A model generated the notes under the pieces. It was not told the origin of the DNA and ran no database searches. It saw nothing but the letters and a program-made list of their open reading frames with translations. The translations under genes and the position numbers were made by a program. Shown piece after piece: positions 37,508-45,741 of a DNA stretch of 64,000 nucleotides; positions within the stretch are counted from its first letter, which is position 1; each line of letters opens with the position of its first letter. The DNA is from Niveibacterium microcysteis (GTDB lineage: Bacteria; Pseudomonadota; Gammaproteobacteria; Burkholderiales; Rhodocyclaceae), in the NCBI RefSeq assembly GCF_017161445.1, contig NZ_CP071060.1, positions 558,001 through 622,000 of the forward strand, in the 5' to 3' direction.

Positions 37508-38665
37508 TCAACGAAAGTCTTTCCACTTCAGCCGGCTGACAGTGAGCGCGGAGGCGTCGCGCATCATGGCGTCTGCGTTCAGATTGCCATTGATCGACAT
37601 GTGTGCGGACGTGCCGTCGCCCCAGTCCCAGTTGTGCCAACTCACCCAGTAGGCGATCTCGGGGTAATCCTTCTGCCGCCGGCTCACGTAGAGGCGGTCG
37701 TCAAAGCTTCCGGTCAACGTCACAGCGCCGACAGCGCCCCATTCGCCCATGCCCATGGGTTTTCCGAGGTCGCGCAGATCGCTGTAGTACGGAATGTCCA
37801 GCTTGTCGTTGTAGGAGGTTGCCGCTACGACGTCGACAAAATTGTTGCCAGGGTATCGCCACGTGACCGGGTAATACGAATAGGGCGAATAGACCCAAAG
37901 CAGGTTATGTAGCCCCTTGTCCTTGGTGAAATAGCGGTGCATGTCCTGCCAGACCGCGACGTACGGGTCCGTACCGGTGCTTGGCGGATTTGTGGCGCCC
38001 CACCAGAACAGGTTCCAGTTCATTTCCTGCATCGGACGCCACAGCACGACGACCCCTGCGCTCTGTAGTTCGCCAAGAGCGGCCGCGATCCGATCGAGCT
38101 TCTTGCGCCAGATAGCGTGCATCGGGGATGCCGGGTCCAGCAACTTGCGGAGGTCGACGTTCTTCATGTTGTCGCCAGTCTGGCGGGTGTTGCTCCAGAC
38201 TCCGCGGTTGCCGGCAAGATCGCTTTCATCGTTGAGCCACGGGCTCTGCGGACTCCAGTTGATAGTTACTAGGCCACCTTTCTGCCAGTGAGCGATAAGG
38301 ACCTTGTTTGCGGCGGCGAGTCGCTCCGGTGTGAAAATCTCATCGTGCTCATAGTCCAATCCGACGATACCGGGCAGTTCTCCGCTGCTTGCTTCGAGTG
38401 CGCCAACAAGAGGCGCATAACCGACGTTGCCGCTTTGGTTGAGGATTTGGTCGCCGTGCCCGGTATTCTGTCCAACCACCACCCCTGAGCCGCGCTGGGA
38501 CGACAGGGCATGCACATAGTGCAAGACCGCAACGGCGTCTGCACTGGCGGCAGGGTCGCTCGGGTTGGCGATGGTTGCCGCTGCTGGGGGGCTATCCGAC
38601 GATCCGCCACACGCCACAAGAACCAGCAGCAGAGCAATACTCGCCGCGGTGATGACTGGCTTCAT
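37508..38665 (-). CDS. GH26-family beta-mannanase-like lipoprotein
   Basis: A 385-residue lipoprotein (LLLVLVACGGSSDS, Cys19) with a GH26 glycoside hydrolase domain, which cuts beta-1,4-mannans. The acid/base glutamate is E214 in VVLWRPMQEMNWNLFWWG, and the nucleophile is E308 in MGMGEWGAVG. In most GH26 enzymes the residue before the first glutamate is histidine; here it is glutamine. GGAG lies five bases before the ATG at 38665. It is divergent from an esterase lipoprotein, suggesting a small locus for surface breakdown of an acetylated mannan-like polymer. GC content is lower than in the core genes. Confidence 0.85.
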   Translation of the reverse strand: MKPVITAASIALLLVLVACGGSSDSPPAAATIANPSDPAASADAVAVLHYVHALSSQRGSGVVVGQNTGHGDQILNQSGNVGYAPLVGALEASSGELPGIVGLDYEHDEIFTPERLAAANKVLIAHWQKGGLVTINWSPQSPWLNDESDLAGNRGVWSNTRQTGDNMKNVDLRKLLDPASPMHAIWRKKLDRIAAALGELQSAGVVVLWRPMQEMNWNLFWWGATNPPSTGTDPYVAVWQDMHRYFTKDKGLHNLLWVYSPYSYYPVTWRYPGNNFVDVVAATSYNDKLDIPYYSDLRDLGKPMGMGEWGAVGAVTLTGSFDDRLYVSRRQKDYPEIAYWVSWHNWDWGDGTSAHMSINGNLNADAMMRDASALTVSRLKWKDFR

Positions 38666-39048
38666 GAGTACTCCATGGTTGTTGAGTCCGATTTGCGAGC
38701 AAGTCGCCGTCCGCAAAATTCCGCGTCGACTCTGGGTCCTGTTTAGCAACCTTGGGCAAGCCGATTCACAGGTGTTGATGCCCTTTTTGTGCCACTTCGA
38801 TTCTTCTCGCTGGAATCGGTTGATCAGGTCTGCGGCCATTCGACACCAAATGCCTAGTGGATACGACGCCGTCATCGCGGATTTCGACCATCGCCGTGCG
38901 TACTGTCACATTCGCCGTCGATGCGGTGTGGGTTGTCTTTGCGGCGACAAAGACAATGCCGGTGTAATTTTCTTGCGGCATGCAGCGTTAGCGCTGCCGA
39001 AGCCAGCCTGAGAGGCGCTCCGGCGCCCATTTCTGACGAGATCGATCA
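38666..39048. other. Divergent control region between GH26 and esterase genes
   Basis: 383 bp that must hold both promoters. No regulator-binding motif I can name stands out, and frames inside it look spurious. No transcription factor gene is adjacent. Confidence 0.4.
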
Positions 39049-40185
39049 ATGAAATGCAGAGTTCTTGCCGCGCTGGCATGTGTACTTTTGATGCTGAGCG
39101 GTTGTGGTGGTGATAACGCAGGCGACGAGAAGCCCGTGGCGTTCACTCAGGAGTCGCTTGCGGTACCTGTAGATGGCGCCTCGCGTTATGTGCTCTACGT
39201 TCCACCGGGTTACGAGACGAGTTCCGACAAACGCTGGCCGCTGGTGATTTTCCTGCACGGCTCTGCTCGCTTGGGTGAGCTTGGATTCGACAACATGATC
39301 CGGATTGGCGTGATGGGATTCATGCGGAATACTGGCACTCACTTTCCGGCAATCATCATCGCACCACAGCAGGAGGTGGATTTCTACCAATATCCAACGA
39401 ATGCTGAGTGGCCAATTACCTGGCACGACCCGGTCTTTCTTGATGCAGTGATTCGGGACGTCGAAAGCCGCTATCGCGTCGACAAGACGCGGGTGTCGAT
39501 CACCGGCGGCAGCATGGGGGGATTCGGTAGTTGGGCGATGGCGCTGAGTTTTCCGAAGCGCTTCTCGGCCGTCATGCCGGTCGCGGGCGGACTCACGAAT
39601 GACGATCTGCTTTACTTCTCGAACATCCCGCTGACTGGCGCGGAAGATTGGGGCCACGCATTCGATGCCGTCGCCAGCAATACGGTGCGTGTCTACAGCG
39701 GCTTGTCCGACAACAATGTACCGATTGCCGTTGCGCGCAATCCGGTATCGTTGCTGCGGAGTGCGGGCGGCAATCCGGATGTCCACGAAGAAGCGATGGA
39801 CCACGCGGGGGTGCAACTGCTGGCCTTTACCAAGGACCCGGTGGACTGGATGCTTGCTCGTGATCGGCCCGATGCCGACAGCGCCTCAACGCCAATACCT
39901 AACCCACAGGAATTCGCGGGTGCGTACCACTTCGATACCGGCGAGAAGGTGAGCATTTCCGCGACCGACCGCCAGATCCGGCTCGATTTCGGTCCGGGCC
40001 GCAACCCGATGCCCTTCCTCTATATCCGTGACGACCGGTTCATCGCGGGCTGGTTGATGTATGCGCGTCGGGATAGTGCGGGCAATGTGAAGTGCTTCGT
40101 CTCTCCGCTGCCGGCGGTCAAGGTGCCGTATCGCTTTTACCCCGACCTCATTCGGGACGACGCCACCGAGGCATGCCGCGCCTAG
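39049..40185 (+). CDS. Alpha/beta-hydrolase esterase lipoprotein (CE1/feruloyl-esterase-like)
   Basis: A 378-residue lipoprotein (LLMLSGCGGDNAG, Cys19). The catalytic domain starts RYVLYVPPGYETSSDKRWPLVIFLHG and has the nucleophile elbow GGSMGGFGSW with S155, as in the polyhydroxybutyrate depolymerase / CE1-type esterases. The C-terminal ~90 residues form an extra beta-rich domain starting EFAGAYHFDTGEKVSISATD. It likely removes acyl groups from plant or microbial polysaccharides, perhaps next to the divergent GH26 enzyme. Substrate is unknown. Confidence 0.8.
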   Translation: MKCRVLAALACVLLMLSGCGGDNAGDEKPVAFTQESLAVPVDGASRYVLYVPPGYETSSDKRWPLVIFLHGSARLGELGFDNMIRIGVMGFMRNTGTHFPAIIIAPQQEVDFYQYPTNAEWPITWHDPVFLDAVIRDVESRYRVDKTRVSITGGSMGGFGSWAMALSFPKRFSAVMPVAGGLTNDDLLYFSNIPLTGAEDWGHAFDAVASNTVRVYSGLSDNNVPIAVARNPVSLLRSAGGNPDVHEEAMDHAGVQLLAFTKDPVDWMLARDRPDADSASTPIPNPQEFAGAYHFDTGEKVSISATDRQIRLDFGPGRNPMPFLYIRDDRFIAGWLMYARRDSAGNVKCFVSPLPAVKVPYRFYPDLIRDDATEACRA

Positions 40186-40282
40186 GCGCGCAGTCCGCGC
40201 CCACGTTAGCGAGGGCAATGTTCGCGCGCGCGGGCGACGCGAACGGCCGCGTGTCGGGTTACGCTTTCGGTTGATTGGCCGT

Positions 40283-40963
40283 ATGCCGCTTGTGAATACC
40301 ATGAACCGAAAACACATCAACCTCATCGCCGAACTCGCCGTCAATCTGGCGCTGCCGTGGATGGCCTACACGCTGGCCGAGCCGCGCTGGGGCGAGTTGG
40401 GGGGCTTGATTGCCTCGGCGATTCCGCCCCTGCTTTGGAGCCTGGGCGAGTTGCTGCGGCATCGGCGTCTGGACGCGCTGAGCGTGTTGGTGTTGGTCGG
40501 CATTGCGATGTCGCTGGTGGGCTTGGCTCTGGGTGGCGATGCGCGGATATTGCTGGTCCGCGAATCCCTGGCTTCTGGTGCGATTGGCGTGGCCTTTCTG
40601 GTGTCGTTATTGTTTGAGAAGCCGCTGATTTTCTACCTCGCGCGCGCGACGATGGCCCGTGAGCAAGACGACGCCCACGAGATGATCGAGGCGTGGTGGG
40701 CCACCTCGGGAGCCCGTCGGGCGGTGTCGGTGATGACCGCGGTGTGGGGGAGCGGCCTCACCGCCGAGGCCGCGCTGCGTACCTGGCTGGCATGGACCTG
40801 GCCACCCGCCCGCTTCCTCGCGGTGGCCCCATTCATTGGCTACGGGCTGGTCGCGCTGCTGATGCTGTGGACGCTGTGGTATCGCCGCCTGCTGGGGCGC
40901 GCAGAGCGCGATGCCGGCCCGGCTGATGGCCAGCAGGTCGGCCCGCAAGATGCGGTGGGTTGA
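40283..40963 (+). CDS. VC0807-like multi-pass membrane protein
   Basis: About 226 residues with six or so hydrophobic segments (LIAELAVNLALPWMAYTLA, LSVLVLVGIAMSLVGLAL, FLAVAPFIGYGLVALLMLWTLWY). RRLDALSVLVLVGIAMSLVGL and REQDDAHEMIEAWW recall the VC0807 family of unknown function. The start is uncertain: ATG 40283 or ATG 40301, neither with a strong ribosome site. It closes the stretch separating the macroglobulin from pbpC. Confidence 0.65.
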   Translation: MPLVNTMNRKHINLIAELAVNLALPWMAYTLAEPRWGELGGLIASAIPPLLWSLGELLRHRRLDALSVLVLVGIAMSLVGLALGGDARILLVRESLASGAIGVAFLVSLLFEKPLIFYLARATMAREQDDAHEMIEAWWATSGARRAVSVMTAVWGSGLTAEAALRTWLAWTWPPARFLAVAPFIGYGLVALLMLWTLWYRRLLGRAERDAGPADGQQVGPQDAVG

Positions 40964-41023
40964 AGCCGCTCGCGATGACGACGCGCAGGTCGTCACGAGC
41001 GATGCGATGCTGAGGCGAAAGAC

Positions 41024-43426
41024 TTGAGTTGGATGCAAGCGCGCAGTGTGGCGATCAAGCGGATGCTCGCTGCACTGGCTGTGCGCCGCAGCGCACGCGT
41101 GGCATTGGCGACGCTTGCTTGCCTCGTCCTCACGGCGTGGGTGCTCGATCGCCTGTTTCCGTTGCCGCTTCCGCCGCACGAGGCCGGACTGATCGTTGCC
41201 GCAGCCGACGGCACCCCGCTGCGCACCTGGCCTTCAGTGGATGGCGTATGGCGCTACCCGGTTACGGCAGAACAGGTGTCACCGCGCTACCTGCAGGCGG
41301 TGCTCAACTACGAAGACCGTTGGTTCCGCTGGCATCCGGGCGTGAATCCCTTCGCGATGCTGCGTGCGGCGTGGCAGTGGGCGCGCAACGGGCGCATCGT
41401 TTCCGGCGGATCGACGCTGACGATGCAGGTGGCGCGCATGCTCGATCCGCCGCCACGCACCTTGCGCGGCAAGCTGCGCCAGGTCGTGCGTGCCTTGCAG
41501 CTTGAAGTGCACTTCTCGAAGGATGAAATCCTCACGCTGTACCTGAACCATGCGCCGATGGGCGGCATCGTCGAAGGTGTTGAAATGGCGAGCCGGGCTT
41601 ACCTTGGCAAACCGTCCAAATACCTCAGCCACGCCGAGGCCGCAATGCTCGCGGCCTTGCCACAGGCGCCGTCGCGGCTGAGGCCCGATCGTGCGCCGGA
41701 CAAGGCGCAGGCCGCGCGCGACAAGGTGCTCGATCGCATGGCTGCATTTGGTGTGTGGTCGGCAGCCGAAGTGGCCGATGCGCGTGTTGAGCGCGTCGGC
41801 GCACAGCCGATCCGCGCGCATTGGCTTGCGCCGCTCGCGGCCGAGCGCCTGCGCGGCGAAGCGCGCACCCCGGCCGCAGCAGCGCGTACCGAAGGCGCCT
41901 TGCAGCTTGTACGCTCCACGCTGGAACCTGAGGTGCAAAGCACGCTGGAGCGCATGTTGCTGGATCGCGTCGATCAATTGCCGCCGAAGGTGTCGATGGC
42001 GGCGTTGGTGATGGACAACGCCAGTCTTGCGGTGCTCGGCTATGCCGGCTCGGCGGATTTCTCCGATCGCGCCCGTTACGCATACGTCGACATGGTGCGA
42101 GGCGTGCGCTCTCCGGGCTCCACGCTGAAACCCTTCCTCTACGCGATCGCGCTGGACGAAGGCCTGATTCATTCAGAGAGCCTGCTCAGTGATGCGCCGC
42201 AGGCTTTCTCCGGCTATGAGCCCGGCAACTTCCAGGCCGCATTCTCCGGCCCGGTCAGCGTTGCCGAAGCACTGACACGGTCGCTCAACGTGCCGGCGGT
42301 CGATCTGCTCGACCGCGTGGGGCCGCAACGTTTTGCCGCCCGGTTGCGGGCGGGCGGCCTGCGTTTGCGCATGGCCAAGGGCGCTACGCCCAACCTGTCA
42401 CTCATCCTCGGTGGCGCAGGTACAACGCTGGAGGAACTCGTCGGCGCGTATCGGGCGCTGGCCGCGGGCGGGTTGGCTGGCCAACCACGCCTCACGCCCG
42501 ATGCCCCGCGGGTGGAGAACCGCATCATGAGCGAGGGGGCCGCCTTCATCGTGCGCGACATCCTTGAAACCGGTGGTCACCCCGACCGGCCCTTCATCGA
42601 GGCGGGCTCGCGGCGCGTGGCGTGGAAAACCGGCACCAGCTTTGGTTTTCGCGACGCATGGGCGGTTGGTGTGACCGATCGCCACACGATAGGTGTCTGG
42701 GTCGGCCGCCCGGACGGCACACCCAACCCCGGCTTCTTCGGGGCCAACATCGCCGCGCCGCTACTGAAGGACATCGCGGCGGCGCTGCCCGGCGCCGCCG
42801 CGAGCGCGCCACGCACGCCGCCGAAGAACGTCGGCGTGGCGGAAATCTGCTGGCCGCTTGGTCGCGCATTGGCCGACACCGATCCGGCGCATTGCCACCA
42901 GCAGCGCACTGCATGGACGCTTAACGGTGCCGCGCCGCCAACGCTGCCGGACCGCGTGCGTCCGAGCGGGCAGCTCGATACGGTCTGGATCGATCCGGAC
43001 AGCGGCTTGCGCACTACACCCGCCTGTCGAGCCGATGCCCAGGCCCGCCGCGTCGCGCGTTGGCCGACGCATCTGGAGCCCTTCCTCGGCCCTGCAATGC
43101 GTGAACGCGTTGGCATCCCCGCCTGGTCGCCGCGCTGCGTGGCCGCCGGCGACGGTGCGGGCAATCTCCGCATCAATGGTCTGACGCCGGGCAGTGTGCT
43201 TCGGCCGGCGCCTGGCCAGGCCTCCGCGCGGGTGCAGTTGCAGCTGCTGGGGGCGAGCGGCGCCGTGTGGTGGCTGCTGGACGGGCGGGTGCTGCGCAGC
43301 GCGCCGGCCGCTGCGACTCAGCTGATCGAGGTCGCTACCGCCGGCGCCCACACTGTCAGCGTGGTGGATGCCGGCGGGCGCTTCGCGGTGGTGGATTTCA
43401 GCATGAGTCTGCCGCGGGCGAACTGA
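41024..43426 (+). CDS. pbpC: Penicillin-binding protein 1C
   Basis: An 800-residue bifunctional peptidoglycan synthase. One N-terminal membrane segment (LATLACLVLTAWVLDRLFPL) leads into a GT51 transglycosylase with catalytic E97 in NYEDRWFRWHPGVNP and GGSTLTMQVARML. The transpeptidase has SxxK (RSPGSTLKPFLYAIALDEGL), SLN (TRSLNVPAVDLL) and KTGTS (AWKTGTSFGFRDAW). A PbpC-type C-terminal domain completes it. PbpC normally sits beside the A2M gene; here it is displaced. The start may be TTG 41024 (GAGG eight bases upstream) or ATG 41033. Confidence 0.95.
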   Translation: MSWMQARSVAIKRMLAALAVRRSARVALATLACLVLTAWVLDRLFPLPLPPHEAGLIVAAADGTPLRTWPSVDGVWRYPVTAEQVSPRYLQAVLNYEDRWFRWHPGVNPFAMLRAAWQWARNGRIVSGGSTLTMQVARMLDPPPRTLRGKLRQVVRALQLEVHFSKDEILTLYLNHAPMGGIVEGVEMASRAYLGKPSKYLSHAEAAMLAALPQAPSRLRPDRAPDKAQAARDKVLDRMAAFGVWSAAEVADARVERVGAQPIRAHWLAPLAAERLRGEARTPAAAARTEGALQLVRSTLEPEVQSTLERMLLDRVDQLPPKVSMAALVMDNASLAVLGYAGSADFSDRARYAYVDMVRGVRSPGSTLKPFLYAIALDEGLIHSESLLSDAPQAFSGYEPGNFQAAFSGPVSVAEALTRSLNVPAVDLLDRVGPQRFAARLRAGGLRLRMAKGATPNLSLILGGAGTTLEELVGAYRALAAGGLAGQPRLTPDAPRVENRIMSEGAAFIVRDILETGGHPDRPFIEAGSRRVAWKTGTSFGFRDAWAVGVTDRHTIGVWVGRPDGTPNPGFFGANIAAPLLKDIAAALPGAAASAPRTPPKNVGVAEICWPLGRALADTDPAHCHQQRTAWTLNGAAPPTLPDRVRPSGQLDTVWIDPDSGLRTTPACRADAQARRVARWPTHLEPFLGPAMRERVGIPAWSPRCVAAGDGAGNLRINGLTPGSVLRPAPGQASARVQLQLLGASGAVWWLLDGRVLRSAPAAATQLIEVATAGAHTVSVVDAGGRFAVVDFSMSLPRAN

Positions 43427-43450
43427 GCTCCCGGCGGCGGCGCTGCCGAA

Positions 43451-43894
43451 TCAGGTCGTGAGTTCGCCTGAGATGTAGCTGGAGAGCTGGCTGATCGTGC
43501 GTTGCTGTTCTTCGATCACCGCTTTCACCGCATCACCGATCGTGACGATGCCGATCAGCTGGCCCTTCTCAACCACTGGCAGGTGGCGGATGCGGTTGTT
43601 GGTCATGATCGCCATGCAGTCGTCGATCGTCTGCGTTGGCGAGACGGTCAGCACATTGCAGGTCATCAGGTCCCCGATGGTCGACTCCGCCGAGGTGCGG
43701 CCCTTGAGCACCACTTTCCGCGCGTAGTCACGTTCGGTGAATATGCCGGCGAGGCGCTCGCCTTCGGTGACCAGCACCGAACCCACATCGTTCTTCGCCA
43801 TCAACTCCAGCGCATGCAACACGCTTTGATCCGGCGAAACGGTGAACACCTTGCCACCCTTGGCTTGAAGCATCTGCCGTACCGTAATCGTCAT
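43451..43894 (-). CDS. Two-CBS-domain protein
   Basis: A 147-residue cytoplasmic protein made of two CBS domains (HALELMAKNDVGSVLVTEG and DDCMAIMTNNRIRHLPVVE), which together bind an adenine nucleotide. It is of the stand-alone type found in many proteobacteria, often regulating other proteins by energy state. No partner domain is present. It is convergent with pbpC, 24 bp apart. Confidence 0.9.
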   Translation of the reverse strand: MTITVRQMLQAKGGKVFTVSPDQSVLHALELMAKNDVGSVLVTEGERLAGIFTERDYARKVVLKGRTSAESTIGDLMTCNVLTVSPTQTIDDCMAIMTNNRIRHLPVVEKGQLIGIVTIGDAVKAVIEEQQRTISQLSSYISGELTT

Positions 43895-44115
43895 TGCCTT
43901 GCTCTCCTCGCTGTGGGTATGCCGCTCTCGGGCGGATCTGTGAGCTTCTAATCTGGACTGCCCGCATCAAAATCACAAGGATTGCTTTGCAGTGTGCGCG
44001 AGGACACACGGCACCGCAGCCAGCCCTTGCTGCCGGCAACGGCGGAGGGCATCGTACCCCCTCCTTTCCCGGCAGGGCCAGCCCCGCCAATGTTCCCGAC
44101 CTTTTCGGACCGATC

Positions 44116-45039
44116 ATGATTGCGTTTGCCCGCCGTGCCCTGAGTTGCCTTAGCGTGTGTTCGATGCTGTTGTGTGCAGGCCCATCGTCGGCCGAAGAGG
44201 CCCAGGTCGCCGCGCGCCAGGCAGAGATGTCGGCTGCGGTGCAGGCCGCCGAAGCGGTGAAGGTGGTCGGCCCGGCCGAAGTGAAGCTGCTCGACCAGGC
44301 CACGTTGAAGTTGCCCGCAGGCCGCATCTGGGTGCCGCAGCCGGCTGCTGGCAACCTGATGCACGCGATGGGCAACAGCGCGGATGATCGCCTCGCTGGC
44401 GTGATCTTCCCGGACGGCGAGGGCGACTGGCTGGTTGTGGCGGAGTTCGAGAAGGCGGGCTACATCAAGGACGACGACGCGCGTGACTGGAAGGCCGACG
44501 AGTTGCTTGAAAACATCAAGCAAGGCACCGCCGCCAGCAACGAAGATCGCCGTGCGCGCGGCATCCCTGAGCTCGACGTGCTCGGCTGGGTGCAGGCGCC
44601 GACCTACGATGCTGCCACGCACCGCCTTGTGTGGTCGATCCGCGCACGCCAGAAAGGCCAGCCTGAAAGCGCTGAAGGTTCGATCAACTACAACACCTAC
44701 GCACTCGGGCGCGATGGTTACTTCAGCCTGAACCTGGTTACCGGCGCCGATCGCATCGCGCAGGACAAGCCGGTCGCGCATGCCCTGCTTGCCGCGCTCG
44801 AGTACGGCGACGGCAAGCGCTACTCGGACTTCAATGCCTCCACCGACAAGGTGGCTGAGTACGGGCTCGCCGCGCTTGTCGGCGGCCTGGCGGTGAAGAA
44901 GCTCGGGCTCTTCGCCGTGATTGCCGCCTTCGCGGCCAAGTCGTTCAAGCTGATCGCGCTCGGCGGTGTTGCGCTGGTGGCCGCCGCCCGCCGCCTGTTT
45001 GGCGGGCGCAAGGCGCAGCAGGACGACGCGTCCGTCTGA
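44116..45039 (+). CDS. DUF2167 family membrane protein
   Basis: A 307-residue protein with a signal peptide (ALSCLSVCSMLLCAGPSSA). The middle domain includes LPAGRIWVPQPAAGNLMHAMG, GDWLVVAEFEKAGYIKDDDARDWKADELLE and ELDVLGWVQAPTYDAATHRLVWSI, the DUF2167 pattern. Two hydrophobic segments at the C-terminus (YGLAALVGGLAVKKLGLFAVIAAFA) anchor it in the membrane. Function is unknown. ATG at 44116 is chosen because the signal peptide starts there; upstream sequence in frame looks non-coding. Confidence 0.85.
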   Translation: MIAFARRALSCLSVCSMLLCAGPSSAEEAQVAARQAEMSAAVQAAEAVKVVGPAEVKLLDQATLKLPAGRIWVPQPAAGNLMHAMGNSADDRLAGVIFPDGEGDWLVVAEFEKAGYIKDDDARDWKADELLENIKQGTAASNEDRRARGIPELDVLGWVQAPTYDAATHRLVWSIRARQKGQPESAEGSINYNTYALGRDGYFSLNLVTGADRIAQDKPVAHALLAALEYGDGKRYSDFNASTDKVAEYGLAALVGGLAVKKLGLFAVIAAFAAKSFKLIALGGVALVAAARRLFGGRKAQQDDASV

Positions 45040-45052
45040 GCGCGGTGTCGAA

Positions 45053-45589
45053 TCAGGCGCGCCGGAGCACGCTGCGCGCCTGAGCGGCGTACACTCGGTC
45101 CGTGCTCGGCACGCCGCGTATCGACGACGCCACCTCCCCGGCGAGCACAAAGCCAAGCGCATCGAGCAGCGCCTGCGAGCGCAGGTTGCGGGTGTCCGCC
45201 ACCGCACGGAGCACCGCCACCGCACGCTCGTGCCACAGCCATTCAATCATGCGTCGCACCGCCACGCGGCCGATACCGTGGCCCCAGAATGCCGGCGCGA
45301 TCAGGTAGGCCAGTTCGGCCTCTCCGTCGGGCATCACCGTCGCCTGCACAATGCCAGCAACGGCGCCGTCTTCCGGAAGCCGCACGGCCCAGTTGAGCCA
45401 CTCCTCGTTCAGGTGCGCGGGCGCGCCAGCGGCGAGACGCGCGAACCACGCGGCCAGTTCCTGTTGCGAACCCGGCTGCTCGATCGGGACGAACGCATAC
45501 AGCGCATCGGACTGCGCATGGGGCCAGAAGGCCTCTGCGTGGTGCGTGGCGAGTGGTTCGAGCAAGATCGTGTCAGGCGTTACAGGCAT
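45053..45589 (-). CDS. GNAT family N-acetyltransferase
   Basis: A 178-residue GNAT protein of the RimJ/RimL-like group. AELAYLIAPAFWGHGIGRVAVRRMIEWL is the acetyl-CoA-binding motif A, followed by VLRAVADTRNLRSQALLDALGFVLAGE. It probably acetylates a protein N-terminus or small amine. It lies tail-to-tail with the DUF2167 gene. The ATG at 45589 gives the normal family length. Confidence 0.88.
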   Translation of the reverse strand: MPVTPDTILLEPLATHHAEAFWPHAQSDALYAFVPIEQPGSQQELAAWFARLAAGAPAHLNEEWLNWAVRLPEDGAVAGIVQATVMPDGEAELAYLIAPAFWGHGIGRVAVRRMIEWLWHERAVAVLRAVADTRNLRSQALLDALGFVLAGEVASSIRGVPSTDRVYAAQARSVLRRA

Positions 45590-45670
45590 GGTCTGACGGT
45601 GGAGCCCTGGAGGGGTGATTCGTACCGCAAGTGTGCGCGTTGCACCAGACCAGCTTGGCAAATTCATGCA

Positions 45671-45706
45671 AAAACGCCCGGCGCGATCGTGGCCGCCGGG
45701 CGTTTT
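45671..45706 (-). terminator. Intrinsic terminator of the M4 protease gene
   Basis: aaaacgcccggc / gccgggcgtttt, a 12-bp stem with A and T flanks, lies 35 bp beyond the stop of the minus-strand protease gene. Confidence 0.85.
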
Positions 45707-45741
45707 GCGTAACCAGCGCCGTGCGCGCCGGTGTGCGAGGT

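Noticed and set aside
37140..37640. Possible gene between the immunity gene and the GH26 gene
   Set aside because: No ribosome site, Arg-rich composition and overlap with the end of the GH26 gene.
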